Source: a virus. Taken from it: 30,425 nucleotides of DNA. The translations under genes and the position numbers were made by a program. Below, piece after piece: positions 1 to 6,255 of this stretch. Within the stretch, counting starts at the first letter, position 1. Every line of letters begins with the position of its first letter. The DNA is taken from positions 1 to 30,425 of the IMG/VR virus record IMGVR_UViG_3300028298_000021; one strand, 5' to 3'. Under the pieces are notes generated by a model. That model worked only from the letters and a program-made list of their open reading frames with translations, was not told the origin of the DNA and did not search any database.

Positions 1-220
1 CAGCACCGCTCAAGGATCTGTATTTTTTAGCGCCGATCGAGACATACTCTAGATCTCTCGATACGACTGTCGACCCGTCTGCACATTTTCGCGAAAAAAG
101 ATTCCAATCGTTGGCAGCAGCATCCTCCGTCCTTTGACATATAAAAAAACCTCCGCTATTCAGTTCTTGCGCAATTACTATCGGCGCAATCTCTCTTGCT
201 ATCGCGATAAAACGCTTCAT
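1..220 (-). CDS. Partial leftward ORF, unknown function
   Basis: Reading leftward from the ATG at 220-218, the frame stays open for 73 codons and leaves the window without a stop, so this may be the N-terminus of a divergently transcribed gene. The peptide starts MKRFIAIAREIAPIVIAQEL and I recognise no family. A TTGTCA hexamer at about 275-270 and AT-rich hexamers (GATATA/TATATT) in 243-253 could serve as a leftward promoter. A competing 37-codon ORF in another frame, complement 27-140, has a much stronger GGAGG ribosome site 8-9 bases before its ATG, and only one of the two is likely to be real. A divergent gene beside an operator-like repeat would suit a regulator, but that is positional guesswork. 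Confidence 0.3.
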   Translation of the reverse strand, partial: MKRFIAIAREIAPIVIAQELNSGGFFICQRTEDAAANDWNLFSRKCADGSTVVSRDLEYVSIGAKKYRSLSGA

Positions 221-294
221 AGTTGATCTCTGTTTATATTAATAATATATCTTACTGACTCCTTACAATGACAATATACTATCTTTTATTTTGT

Positions 295-312
295 TGTCAA
301 TAGCAATTGACA
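295..312. promoter_or_regulatory. Operator-like inverted repeat overlapping a -35-like TTGACA
   Basis: TGTCAAT and ATTGACA form a perfect 7-bp inverted repeat with an AGCA spacer. The right arm overlaps a TTGACA hexamer at 307-312, which is followed 17 bases later only by the weak -10 TGTTAC. The arrangement suits a repressor site controlling rightward transcription towards 458, and perhaps leftward transcription as well. The rest of 221-457 is AT-rich, with poly-T and poly-A runs at 391-430 and no gene that I can support. Confidence 0.35.
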
Positions 313-457
313 TTTATTTTTATTTACCCTGTTACTGCAAATTCCATGCCAGACCTGAAAAGCCGCGCCAGGACTCACTATGCGGGCAAAAATTTTTTTT
401 TATCTTTTTTTTGGTAACTTAAAAAAAAGAACGAAAAAGATCAAAAAAGGAGACACT

Positions 458-1057
458 ATGGAGGCAATCGCAATAAAATTGACGCCGGCTCAGTACGCCG
501 AAAAAGCGAGGGAGGGGCTGACAAGAAAGAAAGAAGAAAGGCAAGAATTATTTTTGGCGGGGTATGATGTAGCGATACCTCTTATCGATAATCTTAAAGA
601 GTCCGGCGTAAGATATAGCGCTTTTTATGCTTGGCTTGAGGATTTAAATTTTAAAGTAAGGTACGATCAAAAACGAAAAGAATCGTTAGAACTTGCGATA
701 CAAAGAGTCGAGGACGTAGCTTTTAGAGCTGCTACGGGCGAAGTATACATCACGACGCGATACTACAAAACGATCACTGATGAAGTCACAGGAGAGGTGG
801 TCGAGACGCCATCCGGTAAAGCTGTATACCAGCAGCCTCCGAGCTTCAAGCATGCGGAAATGATGCTGAAAGCTCATGCCTCTGATATCTACGGGCGCAA
901 CGATCAAGGTGCAAGCGGTGCGATAACGTTCAATCTGAACATAACCGGCGGCGCGGATCAAGCGTTAGAGATCAAGGCTATAGACATCACTGATATGCAG
1001 CAGCACGAGAGTAATGCGCTAAATAGAGGTATATCGCCGGATAATCATATAGAGTAA
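458..1057 (+). CDS. Probable terminase small subunit
   Basis: This 199-residue protein is probably the DNA-recognition subunit that selects phage DNA for packaging by the large terminase at 6256. The start at 458 is preferred over an upstream in-frame ATG at 380 because AAAAAGGAG lies 5 bases before it, and the upstream extension is encoded by poly-T/poly-A runs. Residues about 35-65 form a helix-turn-helix-like segment (SGVRYSAFYAWLEDLNF), followed by an amphipathic helix with R/E-rich heptads. This is the pattern of phBC6A51-type homeodomain small terminases. A PPSFKHAEMMLKAHASDIYG segment near residues 125-145 is also typical of these proteins. The gene lies about 5.2 kb from the large subunit, with the putative origin and replication genes in between, which is unusual. 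It could instead be another DNA-binding protein. Confidence 0.65.
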   Translation: MEAIAIKLTPAQYAEKAREGLTRKKEERQELFLAGYDVAIPLIDNLKESGVRYSAFYAWLEDLNFKVRYDQKRKESLELAIQRVEDVAFRAATGEVYITTRYYKTITDEVTGEVVETPSGKAVYQQPPSFKHAEMMLKAHASDIYGRNDQGASGAITFNLNITGGADQALEIKAIDITDMQQHESNALNRGISPDNHIE

Positions 1058-1115
1058 CACTTTACGGCCATTAACAGTGTTTACTTTACATAATGTATAT
1101 TATACAACAAACCAG

Positions 1116-1146
1116 CAGTGGCGCGGCTCTTCGGGTGCGCTGTTTT
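1116..1146 (+). terminator. Possible Rho-independent terminator after the small terminase
   Basis: A GC-rich imperfect stem pairs the left arm starting CAGTGGCGC with GTGCGCTG around a loop containing TTCG, and is followed directly by TTTTATTG. It lies about 60 bases after the stop at 1057. The stem needs a bulge and wobble pairs, so the call is tentative. Confidence 0.45.
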
Positions 1147-1158
1147 ATTGTGTGGATG

Positions 1159-1200
1159 GCTATCCATTATATCCACTGCTTATCCAGTCTCATGGATAGC
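1159..1200. repeat. Inverted repeat GCTATCCAT / ATGGATAGC
   Basis: A perfect 9-bp inverted repeat (1159-1167 and 1192-1200) encloses 24 bases. It lies in the 900-bp gene-free stretch 1058-1970. No function is evident. It could be a protein-binding dyad or an RNA hairpin. Confidence 0.4.
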
Positions 1201-1317
1201 GCGTATCTGGCACACCATCCTCATCGATCCCGTCCAGCAGCTCGCGCGTGGGTAATGGTGTCATCAGCACCTGAGCAATGAGCGCAGGGGATTGATCAGT
1301 TTGCATGGTGTGGCGTA

Positions 1318-1360
1318 GGGGAGGGGAGGGGGTACCCGCCAGCCAAGCACCCACCCACCC
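1318..1360. other. G-tract followed by C-tract block
   Basis: The + strand carries GGGG, GGGG and GGGGG separated by single A residues at 1318-1332. It is then followed by CCC runs at 1335-1337, 1350-1352, 1354-1356 and 1358-1360, so the - strand has four G3 runs with loops of 1, 1 and 12 bases. This composition is unlike the AT-rich surroundings. The block could form a quadruplex, a strong hairpin, or a site for packaging or replication proteins. Stretch 1201-1437 has no gene that I can support. Confidence 0.4.
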
Positions 1361-1460
1361 TGAAGTATCTATATCCCACCACCAGACAAATTCAAAAATC
1401 CCAGATACGTATTTCATTACATTACCATAACTAACCTATCATTCAGCATAAGAGTGTCCG

Positions 1461-1752
1461 GTTACAGTACACCCAAAAAGTTACACTTCGTTACACTATC
1501 AGCAAAAGTAGTGTAACCGTTATATTATATAGCGTTACAGTTAAAGTTACACTACTTTTAATAATTAATAATAATTAAACAATAAGGGGTATATGTATAC
1601 TATATGTATTAATGTATTACGTATATAGAATAGTCTTAAAGTTATAAAAAGTAGTGTAACAGTGTAACCGAAACCGCTAAAGTGTTGTTAGCGTGGTGTT
1701 TACGGCGGTTACACTACTTTTGAAAGTGTAACATTTTTTGAAAGAGTGTAAC
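1461..1752. repeat. Iteron cluster AGTGTAAC / GTTACACT
   Basis: Nine perfect copies of the 8-mer occur in 273 bp: + orientation (AGTGTAAC) at 1510, 1653, 1661, 1725 and 1745, and - orientation (GTTACACT) at 1480, 1490, 1546 and 1708. Relaxed copies (GTTACAGT) lie at 1461 and 1534, and GTTACGGT at 1773. Four copies carry the longer box AAAAGTAGTGTAAC, at 1504 and 1646 in + orientation and ending at 1559 and 1720 in - orientation. They form two head-to-head pairs that flank an AT-rich core. Nothing similar was noticed elsewhere in the window. This is the pattern of sites for a replication initiator. Confidence 0.85.
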
Positions 1753-1780
1753 CGGTGATTGTGTGTTTGGAAGTTACGGT
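1461..1780. other. Candidate phage replication origin
   Basis: The iteron cluster encloses a highly AT-rich segment at about 1557-1650 (runs such as TTTTAATAATTAATAATAAT), a plausible DNA-unwinding element. The region sits directly upstream of the primase-helicase and SF2 helicase genes, and its right edge abuts the promoter of that operon. Iterons, an AT-rich core and adjacent replication genes together are the usual signature of a theta-type origin. No DnaA box was identified, so recognition by the phage-encoded primase-helicase or an unknown initiator is inferred. Cumulative GC skew and an autonomous-replication assay would test it. Confidence 0.6.
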
Positions 1781-1789
1781 ATAATTTTG
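1758..1789 (+). promoter_or_regulatory. Candidate promoter of the replication operon (Bacteroidota type)
   Basis: ATTG at 1758-1761, a 20-base spacer and TAATTTTG at 1782-1789 match the Bacteroidota consensus (TTTG, 19-21 bases, TAnnTTTG) with one mismatch in the -33 box. A TATAAT hexamer at 1780-1785 overlaps it. The last iteron-like box touches the promoter, which would allow an initiator protein to repress its own operon. The predicted transcript has a leader of roughly 175 bases before the ATG at 1971. Confidence 0.5.
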
Positions 1790-1851
1790 TAGACTAAGGT
1801 AGTTGAAGCTGTAGCAGGCTTAAAGGTAAACGGAAATAAACACAGAATTAT

Positions 1852-1936
1852 GATAGCTCCATTGTGCAGCAGGGTTTTTTACCGACATCCCCGTTGGTTC
1901 GTTTCGCCCAATTGCTACCTGCATGGTGGAGCTATC
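1852..1936 (+). promoter_or_regulatory. Long-stem hairpin in the leader of the replication operon
   Basis: GATAGCTCCATTGTGCAG (1852-1869) pairs with CTGCATGGTGGAGCTATC (1919-1936). The outer 10 pairs and the inner 5 are perfect, separated by three central pairs that include mismatch or wobble. The 49-base loop holds a GGGTTTTTT run and a CCGTTGGTTCG segment. It lies wholly between the promoter and the start codon, so it could be a cis-regulatory RNA, a priming site or a protein-binding dyad. I do not recognise a known riboswitch. Confidence 0.5.
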
Positions 1937-1970
1937 ACTATTTTTGGTAATTGGTTTGGTCGGGACTTAA

Positions 1971-4208
1971 ATGAAGGTTAATAGCATGGGGAACACTGTA
2001 TCAATCTATAAGACGTGTTATCAGACGCGCCCGGTTGAGAGTTTAGAGTTTATTGATGTGCTTGATAGGCTGCGTTGCGGGTATTGGCAGGATGCCTACT
2101 TGCAGTACAAGAATGGAAAAATAAAGAAAACGGATGTTCCGTGTTTTACAACTGCGGGAATGTTTGGTGAAGAGAGGAAGATCAAGGGACTGCTTGAGCA
2201 TAGCGGGTTTATATGTATTGATATAGACGGGAAGAATAATACAGGCGTGGACTTGCTTGGAATGAAGGATACGCTATACGGGGATAGGTATTCGTATGCT
2301 GGCCATTTGTCAATTTCTGGAAGCGGAATTGCGCTGTATGTGCGGATCAATGGGGAGAAGCATTTTGAGAGCTTTTTGGGACTTGAGAAGTATTACGCGG
2401 ATGAGTACGGGATAATTATTGACCCGTCAGGAAAGGATGTGACGCGGTTGCGGTACGTTGTGTATGATCCTGACCTGCACTTGAATGAGAAATCGAAGAA
2501 GTTTACGGACATAGCGAAAAAGGCAGAAGTAGAGTTTGTCAGGAAGGAGTTTGTGTTTGGCGGACGAGCGGATATGGAGTATATCCTTGAGCAGATTGAG
2601 AGTAAGGGATTGGACTTGACTGGATCGTACCATGAGGGAGTGAAGATTGCTTTTGCATTGAACAAAGAGTTTGGTGATGATGGGGAACGATACTTCCAGA
2701 GGATATGCCAGTTCAGGAAAGGGTATAACCCTGAAAAGACGGCGTTGAAGTACACTCAGTGCCGAGGATCGGAAGCGGTGACGATAGCTTCTTTTTTATG
2801 GATAGCGAAGAATGCGGGACTGATGATTAACGCCCCGATGACGAAATCGGTTGTCAAGGCAGCAAGGTACGCAAAGAAGTCGATAGCTGATGGGACGTTT
2901 ACGTCTGAAAGTGCCAGGCAGTCAGCGATGAAGGGAGCTGTTGAGATGGTTGGCATGGATGCGAAGGACGCGGAAAAGGTTGTTGATGCGGTATTTTCAG
3001 GAAAGGATGATGCGGTTTCCGGAGAATCGAAGGATGAGGTGTATGAGTTTTTGACAAAAGACATTGCCGCGCTTGGGTTGCAGTACAATTTGATTGAGGA
3101 CTGTGTTGAATGTGATGGGGATCCGTTGGCGGATCGGTTTGTTGATAAGTTTACCGTGAAGAGTAGGACAAGGTACGGGTCGAAGAATATCATGAAGTCG
3201 CACATAGAGGAACTGATAAGTTCTTCAGCGAAAGATTTTAATCCGATTGAAGATTTTATTGCAAAGAATAAAAGTAAGAGACCAAAAGGATGTATTGATG
3301 CGGTTATTGACTCCATAAAAGGAGATGTATTTGGATTGACTGAGACTGAGGCCGTGCAGTTCAGGAGGTACTATATACGGAAATGGTTGATTGGTGCAGT
3401 AAGCGGATGGGTTGATAAATATTCATTGTTGACCCTTATTTTAGTTGGCGAGCAGATGATAAATAAGACTAATTGGTTCCGGTTTTTGCTCCCCGAATCG
3501 CTTCGTAGGTACTACGCTGAGAGCAAAATGGATGGAACGCCGGATCACTTGGTTCTGATGACGACCAAAGCGATCATAATGGACGATGAGTTTTCAGGAA
3601 AGAGCCGTAAAGAGTCAGCTTTACTGAAAGAGTTGTCTTCAAAACAGGAAATCACGCTTAGGAAACCTTACGCGAGAAGGGCTCAAACTCACAAAAGGAT
3701 TGCAGCTTTGTGTGGGACTACAAATGATGATACGATTCTTAATGATTTGACTGGAAACCGAAGGATCATTCCTATAAATGTAACAGGAATTGATTTTGCC
3801 GCGTTCAATGCTGTTGATAAGGATGATTTATGGATTGAAGTATACCATGAGTTGATGGAAGGAGGTGATTCATGGATGATGACGAAGGAAGATGTATTGG
3901 TTCTTGATAACGCTTCGGAACGGTTCAAGGAACCATGCTCAGAAGAGGAGTTGTTACTGAAATATTTTGCTCCGGCCGTACAGGAAAACGCTTTCCCGAA
4001 TTGGATGACGAACACGGAAATACTTGTTGGGATTGAAAGCAAGTTGAATGGAGGATCGATCCGGTTGACGAAAAACAAGCTTGGATCAGCACTGAAGTTG
4101 CATGGATACGCTCAGGTTATTAAGAAGTTTGACGGAATAACTAAGAGAGTGTATGATATACAGTGGAAAAATGAAAGCGTTTTGTCAACTCAACCAACTC
4201 CATTCTAA
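1971..4208 (+). CDS. Primase-helicase, BT4734-like N-domain plus VirE/VapE-type ATPase
   Basis: This 745-residue protein probably primes and unwinds phage DNA at the adjacent origin. Residues about 40-180 resemble the BT4734/VirE N-terminal domain (CFTTAGMF, then FICIDIDGKNN). The middle resembles a primase C-terminal segment. Residues about 450-690 are a VirE/D5-like P-loop ATPase: Walker B as IIMDDE with D538, D539 and E540, a sensor GTTND, and GNRR (595-598) as the arginine-finger region. The Walker A is odd: GEQMINKTN (493-501) keeps K499 and T500 but has Asn where the family normally has Gly before the Lys. The C-terminal 100 residues look like a winged-helix region. The stop overlaps the next gene as TAATG, implying translational coupling. 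Domain identities are read by eye. Helicase activity is inferred. Confidence 0.8.
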   Translation: MKVNSMGNTVSIYKTCYQTRPVESLEFIDVLDRLRCGYWQDAYLQYKNGKIKKTDVPCFTTAGMFGEERKIKGLLEHSGFICIDIDGKNNTGVDLLGMKDTLYGDRYSYAGHLSISGSGIALYVRINGEKHFESFLGLEKYYADEYGIIIDPSGKDVTRLRYVVYDPDLHLNEKSKKFTDIAKKAEVEFVRKEFVFGGRADMEYILEQIESKGLDLTGSYHEGVKIAFALNKEFGDDGERYFQRICQFRKGYNPEKTALKYTQCRGSEAVTIASFLWIAKNAGLMINAPMTKSVVKAARYAKKSIADGTFTSESARQSAMKGAVEMVGMDAKDAEKVVDAVFSGKDDAVSGESKDEVYEFLTKDIAALGLQYNLIEDCVECDGDPLADRFVDKFTVKSRTRYGSKNIMKSHIEELISSSAKDFNPIEDFIAKNKSKRPKGCIDAVIDSIKGDVFGLTETEAVQFRRYYIRKWLIGAVSGWVDKYSLLTLILVGEQMINKTNWFRFLLPESLRRYYAESKMDGTPDHLVLMTTKAIIMDDEFSGKSRKESALLKELSSKQEITLRKPYARRAQTHKRIAALCGTTNDDTILNDLTGNRRIIPINVTGIDFAAFNAVDKDDLWIEVYHELMEGGDSWMMTKEDVLVLDNASERFKEPCSEEELLLKYFAPAVQENAFPNWMTNTEILVGIESKLNGGSIRLTKNKLGSALKLHGYAQVIKKFDGITKRVYDIQWKNESVLSTQPTPF

Positions 4209-5668
4209 TGTTTGAGCTAAGAGAATATCAGAAAAAACATATTCATGCGTTGCGGATGCTTTTTGCTCAAGGAAAGAAGCGAATTGTGTACCAACAGCCG
4301 ACCGGCGGAGGAAAAACGGCGGTATTCAGCGAAATCACGCGTCTTGCTGCACAAAAAGGAAATAAAGTTTTGATCGTTACTGATCGGAAAGAGCTTCACA
4401 AGCAGGGAAGTGATGCTTTGGTGCGGATAGGTGTTATCAGCCGTGAACTTACGGCAAAAACAAAGAAGATTCCTGATGCGTCAGTGTGTGTCTCAATGAT
4501 TGAGACATTAAAAAGAAGGCTGAAACGACCTGATTATATTGAGTTTGTCCGGGGGTTTGACCTAATTGTTGTTGATGAAATCCATAAATGCGCTTTCAAT
4601 AACTTGTTTGATGCGTTGGATCCCGTTCAACTTGTGCTTGGAGTATCGGCAACTCCATTAAGGACGGGCAAGATGCGAGAATTGAAAATTGACTTTGACG
4701 CTATATACCGAGGTTCAACTATTAAAGAACTGATTGATGAAAAGTTTCTTGCTCCAGCAACTCATTTTGGTGTGATTGTTGACCTTTCTTCTGTTAGAAT
4801 AACAGCTGGAGAATACAATGAAGGCGACCAGGGAAAAGTGTATGGAGATTCAAAACTGTTTGATGGAGTGATTGAGAATTGGGAAAAAAGGGCGAAAGGA
4901 AGGAAAACTCTTTTGTTTGCAGCGACCGTTCAGAACAGTAAGGACATGTGCTTGAAATTGAGAAACGCAGGAATAACTGCTGAACATGTTGATGGAGAAA
5001 CGCCTGATTTGGAACGTGAAAGGATATTCAAAGAGTTTGAAAGTGGGAAGTATGATGTGCTTTGCAATTGCGGTATAGCGACAACGGGGTATGACTGCCC
5101 TTCGGTATCTTGCATTGTGTTGTACCGAAAGACCAAATCGCTTCCGCTTTACTTGCAGATGATCGGGCGAGGAAGTCGAAATTGTGCAGGAAAGAAAGAT
5201 TTTATTGTTCTTGATTTTGGGCAAAATTGGGAAGAGCATGGGTTTTATGACGATGAACGGGAATGGGGGCTGTCAAATCCTAAAAAAAGGAAAAAGACCG
5301 ATACGTATGCGGTAAAAAGTTGTCCGGAGTGTGAGAGACTGCTTCACGCTTCAGCAAGAGTTTGTGCATATTGCGGGTATGAGTATAAGAAATCAGAAGA
5401 AGAAGTTGAGGAAGAGCGGATAGTAGTCATGCTTCAAGAATTGTCGAACTCCGCCTTCCGAAACTTTGTTGCGTCCGCATCTTTGAAAGAGCTTGAGACA
5501 ATACGGAAAATCAAAGGGTATAAAATTGGCTGGGTTATTCATCAACTTCGGACGGTTAAAGAATTGGTTGAGTTTGAAAAAAAGATGAAATACAAAAAAG
5601 GATTTGCTTTGAGAAAAGCAAACGAAATGTTTGGTAAAAGGTTGACCTGGGGAGAGTGTTATGGGTGA
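4208..5668 (+). CDS. Superfamily 2 DNA helicase with C-terminal zinc ribbon
   Basis: This 486-residue ATP-dependent helicase has the full SF2 motif set: an N-terminal Q-like ELREYQ, motif I TGGGKT (32-37), motif II DEIH (123-126), motif III SAT (147-149) and motif VI QMIGRGSR (317-324). A four-cysteine zinc ribbon follows, with C372, C375, C386 and C389. Architecture and length match the RadD/YejH and phage SSL2-like group, which remodel branched or stalled DNA during replication and recombination. It starts within the stop of the primase-helicase gene (TAATG) and overlaps the VRR-NUC gene by 8 bases. The three genes therefore form one tightly packed replication operon. The exact DNA substrate cannot be told from the sequence. 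Confidence 0.9.
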   Translation: MFELREYQKKHIHALRMLFAQGKKRIVYQQPTGGGKTAVFSEITRLAAQKGNKVLIVTDRKELHKQGSDALVRIGVISRELTAKTKKIPDASVCVSMIETLKRRLKRPDYIEFVRGFDLIVVDEIHKCAFNNLFDALDPVQLVLGVSATPLRTGKMRELKIDFDAIYRGSTIKELIDEKFLAPATHFGVIVDLSSVRITAGEYNEGDQGKVYGDSKLFDGVIENWEKRAKGRKTLLFAATVQNSKDMCLKLRNAGITAEHVDGETPDLERERIFKEFESGKYDVLCNCGIATTGYDCPSVSCIVLYRKTKSLPLYLQMIGRGSRNCAGKKDFIVLDFGQNWEEHGFYDDEREWGLSNPKKRKKTDTYAVKSCPECERLLHASARVCAYCGYEYKKSEEEVEEERIVVMLQELSNSAFRNFVASASLKELETIRKIKGYKIGWVIHQLRTVKELVEFEKKMKYKKGFALRKANEMFGKRLTWGECYG

Positions 5669-6002
5669 TATATCAGAAGGCCGACTGCAAGAAGACTGTT
5701 TTCTTTGGAGTTGGAACGAGTTACCTGAAACGCGAGGGCTAATATGTTATAACCTGAGCAACAGTAAAAATAAAATTGATGGGAACCTAAATAAAGCAAA
5801 GGGACTGCAAAAAGGGCGGAGTGATTTAGTTTTTTATTGGAACAAAAAAGCACTGATGATTGAGCTGAAAGAAGACATTGGCGGAGTGCAAAGCAAGGAT
5901 CAATCAAAGTGGCAAGCAATTGTTGAGGCTCAAGGGTTTGAGTATGTAATATGCCGGACGCTTGAAGATTTTAAAAACACAATAATCGGAGCGATGAAAT
6001 GA
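5661..6002 (+). CDS. VRR-NUC domain nuclease
   Basis: This 113-residue protein is a minimal stand-alone VRR-NUC nuclease of the PD-(D/E)XK superfamily. Visible active-site residues are E11 in the first helix, D55 in GRSDL, E68 and K70 in IELK, and Q81 in SKDQSKW, in the family order and spacing. Phage VRR-NUC proteins are thought to cut branched or structured DNA and usually sit beside SF2 helicases, as here. The ATG at 5661 overlaps the helicase stop by 8 bases, with GGGGAGAG just upstream as a ribosome site. A role as resolvase or flap nuclease in replication, recombination or packaging is inferred. A restriction-like role is less likely given the operon. Confidence 0.88.
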   Translation: MGDISEGRLQEDCFLWSWNELPETRGLICYNLSNSKNKIDGNLNKAKGLQKGRSDLVFYWNKKALMIELKEDIGGVQSKDQSKWQAIVEAQGFEYVICRTLEDFKNTIIGAMK

Positions 6003-6094
6003 GAATTAATTTGAACCTGTTTAAGAACAGTCGAAAAGAAAAAGAAACGCATCCGGATTATAGGGGTGACGGCAAAGACGACCTACCTTTCTGA
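5999..6094 (+). CDS. 31-residue peptide with SSB-like acidic C-terminal tail
   Basis: The ATG at 5999 overlaps the VRR-NUC stop, and CGGAGC about 7 bases upstream acts as a ribosome site. The peptide runs through a basic LFKNSRKEKE segment and THPDYRG, and ends KDDLPF before TGA. A D/E-rich tail ending in Pro-Phe is the hallmark of bacterial SSB C-termini, which recruit helicases, primases and nucleases. The LFKN...HPDYRG segment recalls the N-terminus of small phage and bacterial proteins that also end in DDIPF-type tails, but the ssDNA-binding core seen in longer proteins is missing. It may be a bona fide micro-protein that docks on SSB-binding partners, or the fused ends of an internally deleted gene. 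The family resemblance is from memory and needs a search. Confidence 0.6.
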   Translation: MRINLNLFKNSRKEKETHPDYRGDGKDDLPF

Positions 6095-6096
6095 TA

Positions 6097-6249
6097 ATGC
6101 AAACTATTGATTCTTGGCTAAATGGAGTAAATCTCCAATGGGATAAAAAATGGAGAGTAAGTTTTGCATTAGTTGAAATTCATTTCCAGTGTATTGTTCC
6201 TGAGATTAATGCAATTGCAATTGTTAGCGGGTTTCGGTGTTTAAATTAA
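6097..6249 (+). CDS. Possible 50-codon ORF before the large terminase
   Basis: An open frame of 50 codons begins 2 bases after the stop of the acidic-tail peptide and ends just before the terminase ATG at 6256. It contains WDKKWRVSFALVEIHFQC and resembles nothing that I know. There is no convincing ribosome site. The same bases can fold: AATGCAAACT near 6096 pairs with AGTTTTGCATT near 6164, and CTCCA at 6133 can pair with TGGAG at 6123 or at 6151. The stretch may therefore be a structured leader rather than a gene. Confidence 0.25.
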   Translation: MQTIDSWLNGVNLQWDKKWRVSFALVEIHFQCIVPEINAIAIVSGFRCLN

Positions 6250-6255
6250 ATCTTA

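Noticed and set aside
380-457. Upstream ATG extending the small terminase by 26 residues
   Set aside because: The extension is encoded by poly-T and poly-A runs, and a much better ribosome site precedes the ATG at 458.
1190-1417. 75-codon leftward ORF overlapping the G/C-tract block
   Set aside because: No ribosome site, low-complexity translation across the G/C runs, and a competing rightward frame (1093-1281) over the same bases. Neither looks like a protein family.
1461-1752. CRISPR array
   Set aside because: The repeated unit is 8-14 bases, in both orientations and with irregular spacing, and no cas genes are near. Iterons explain it better.
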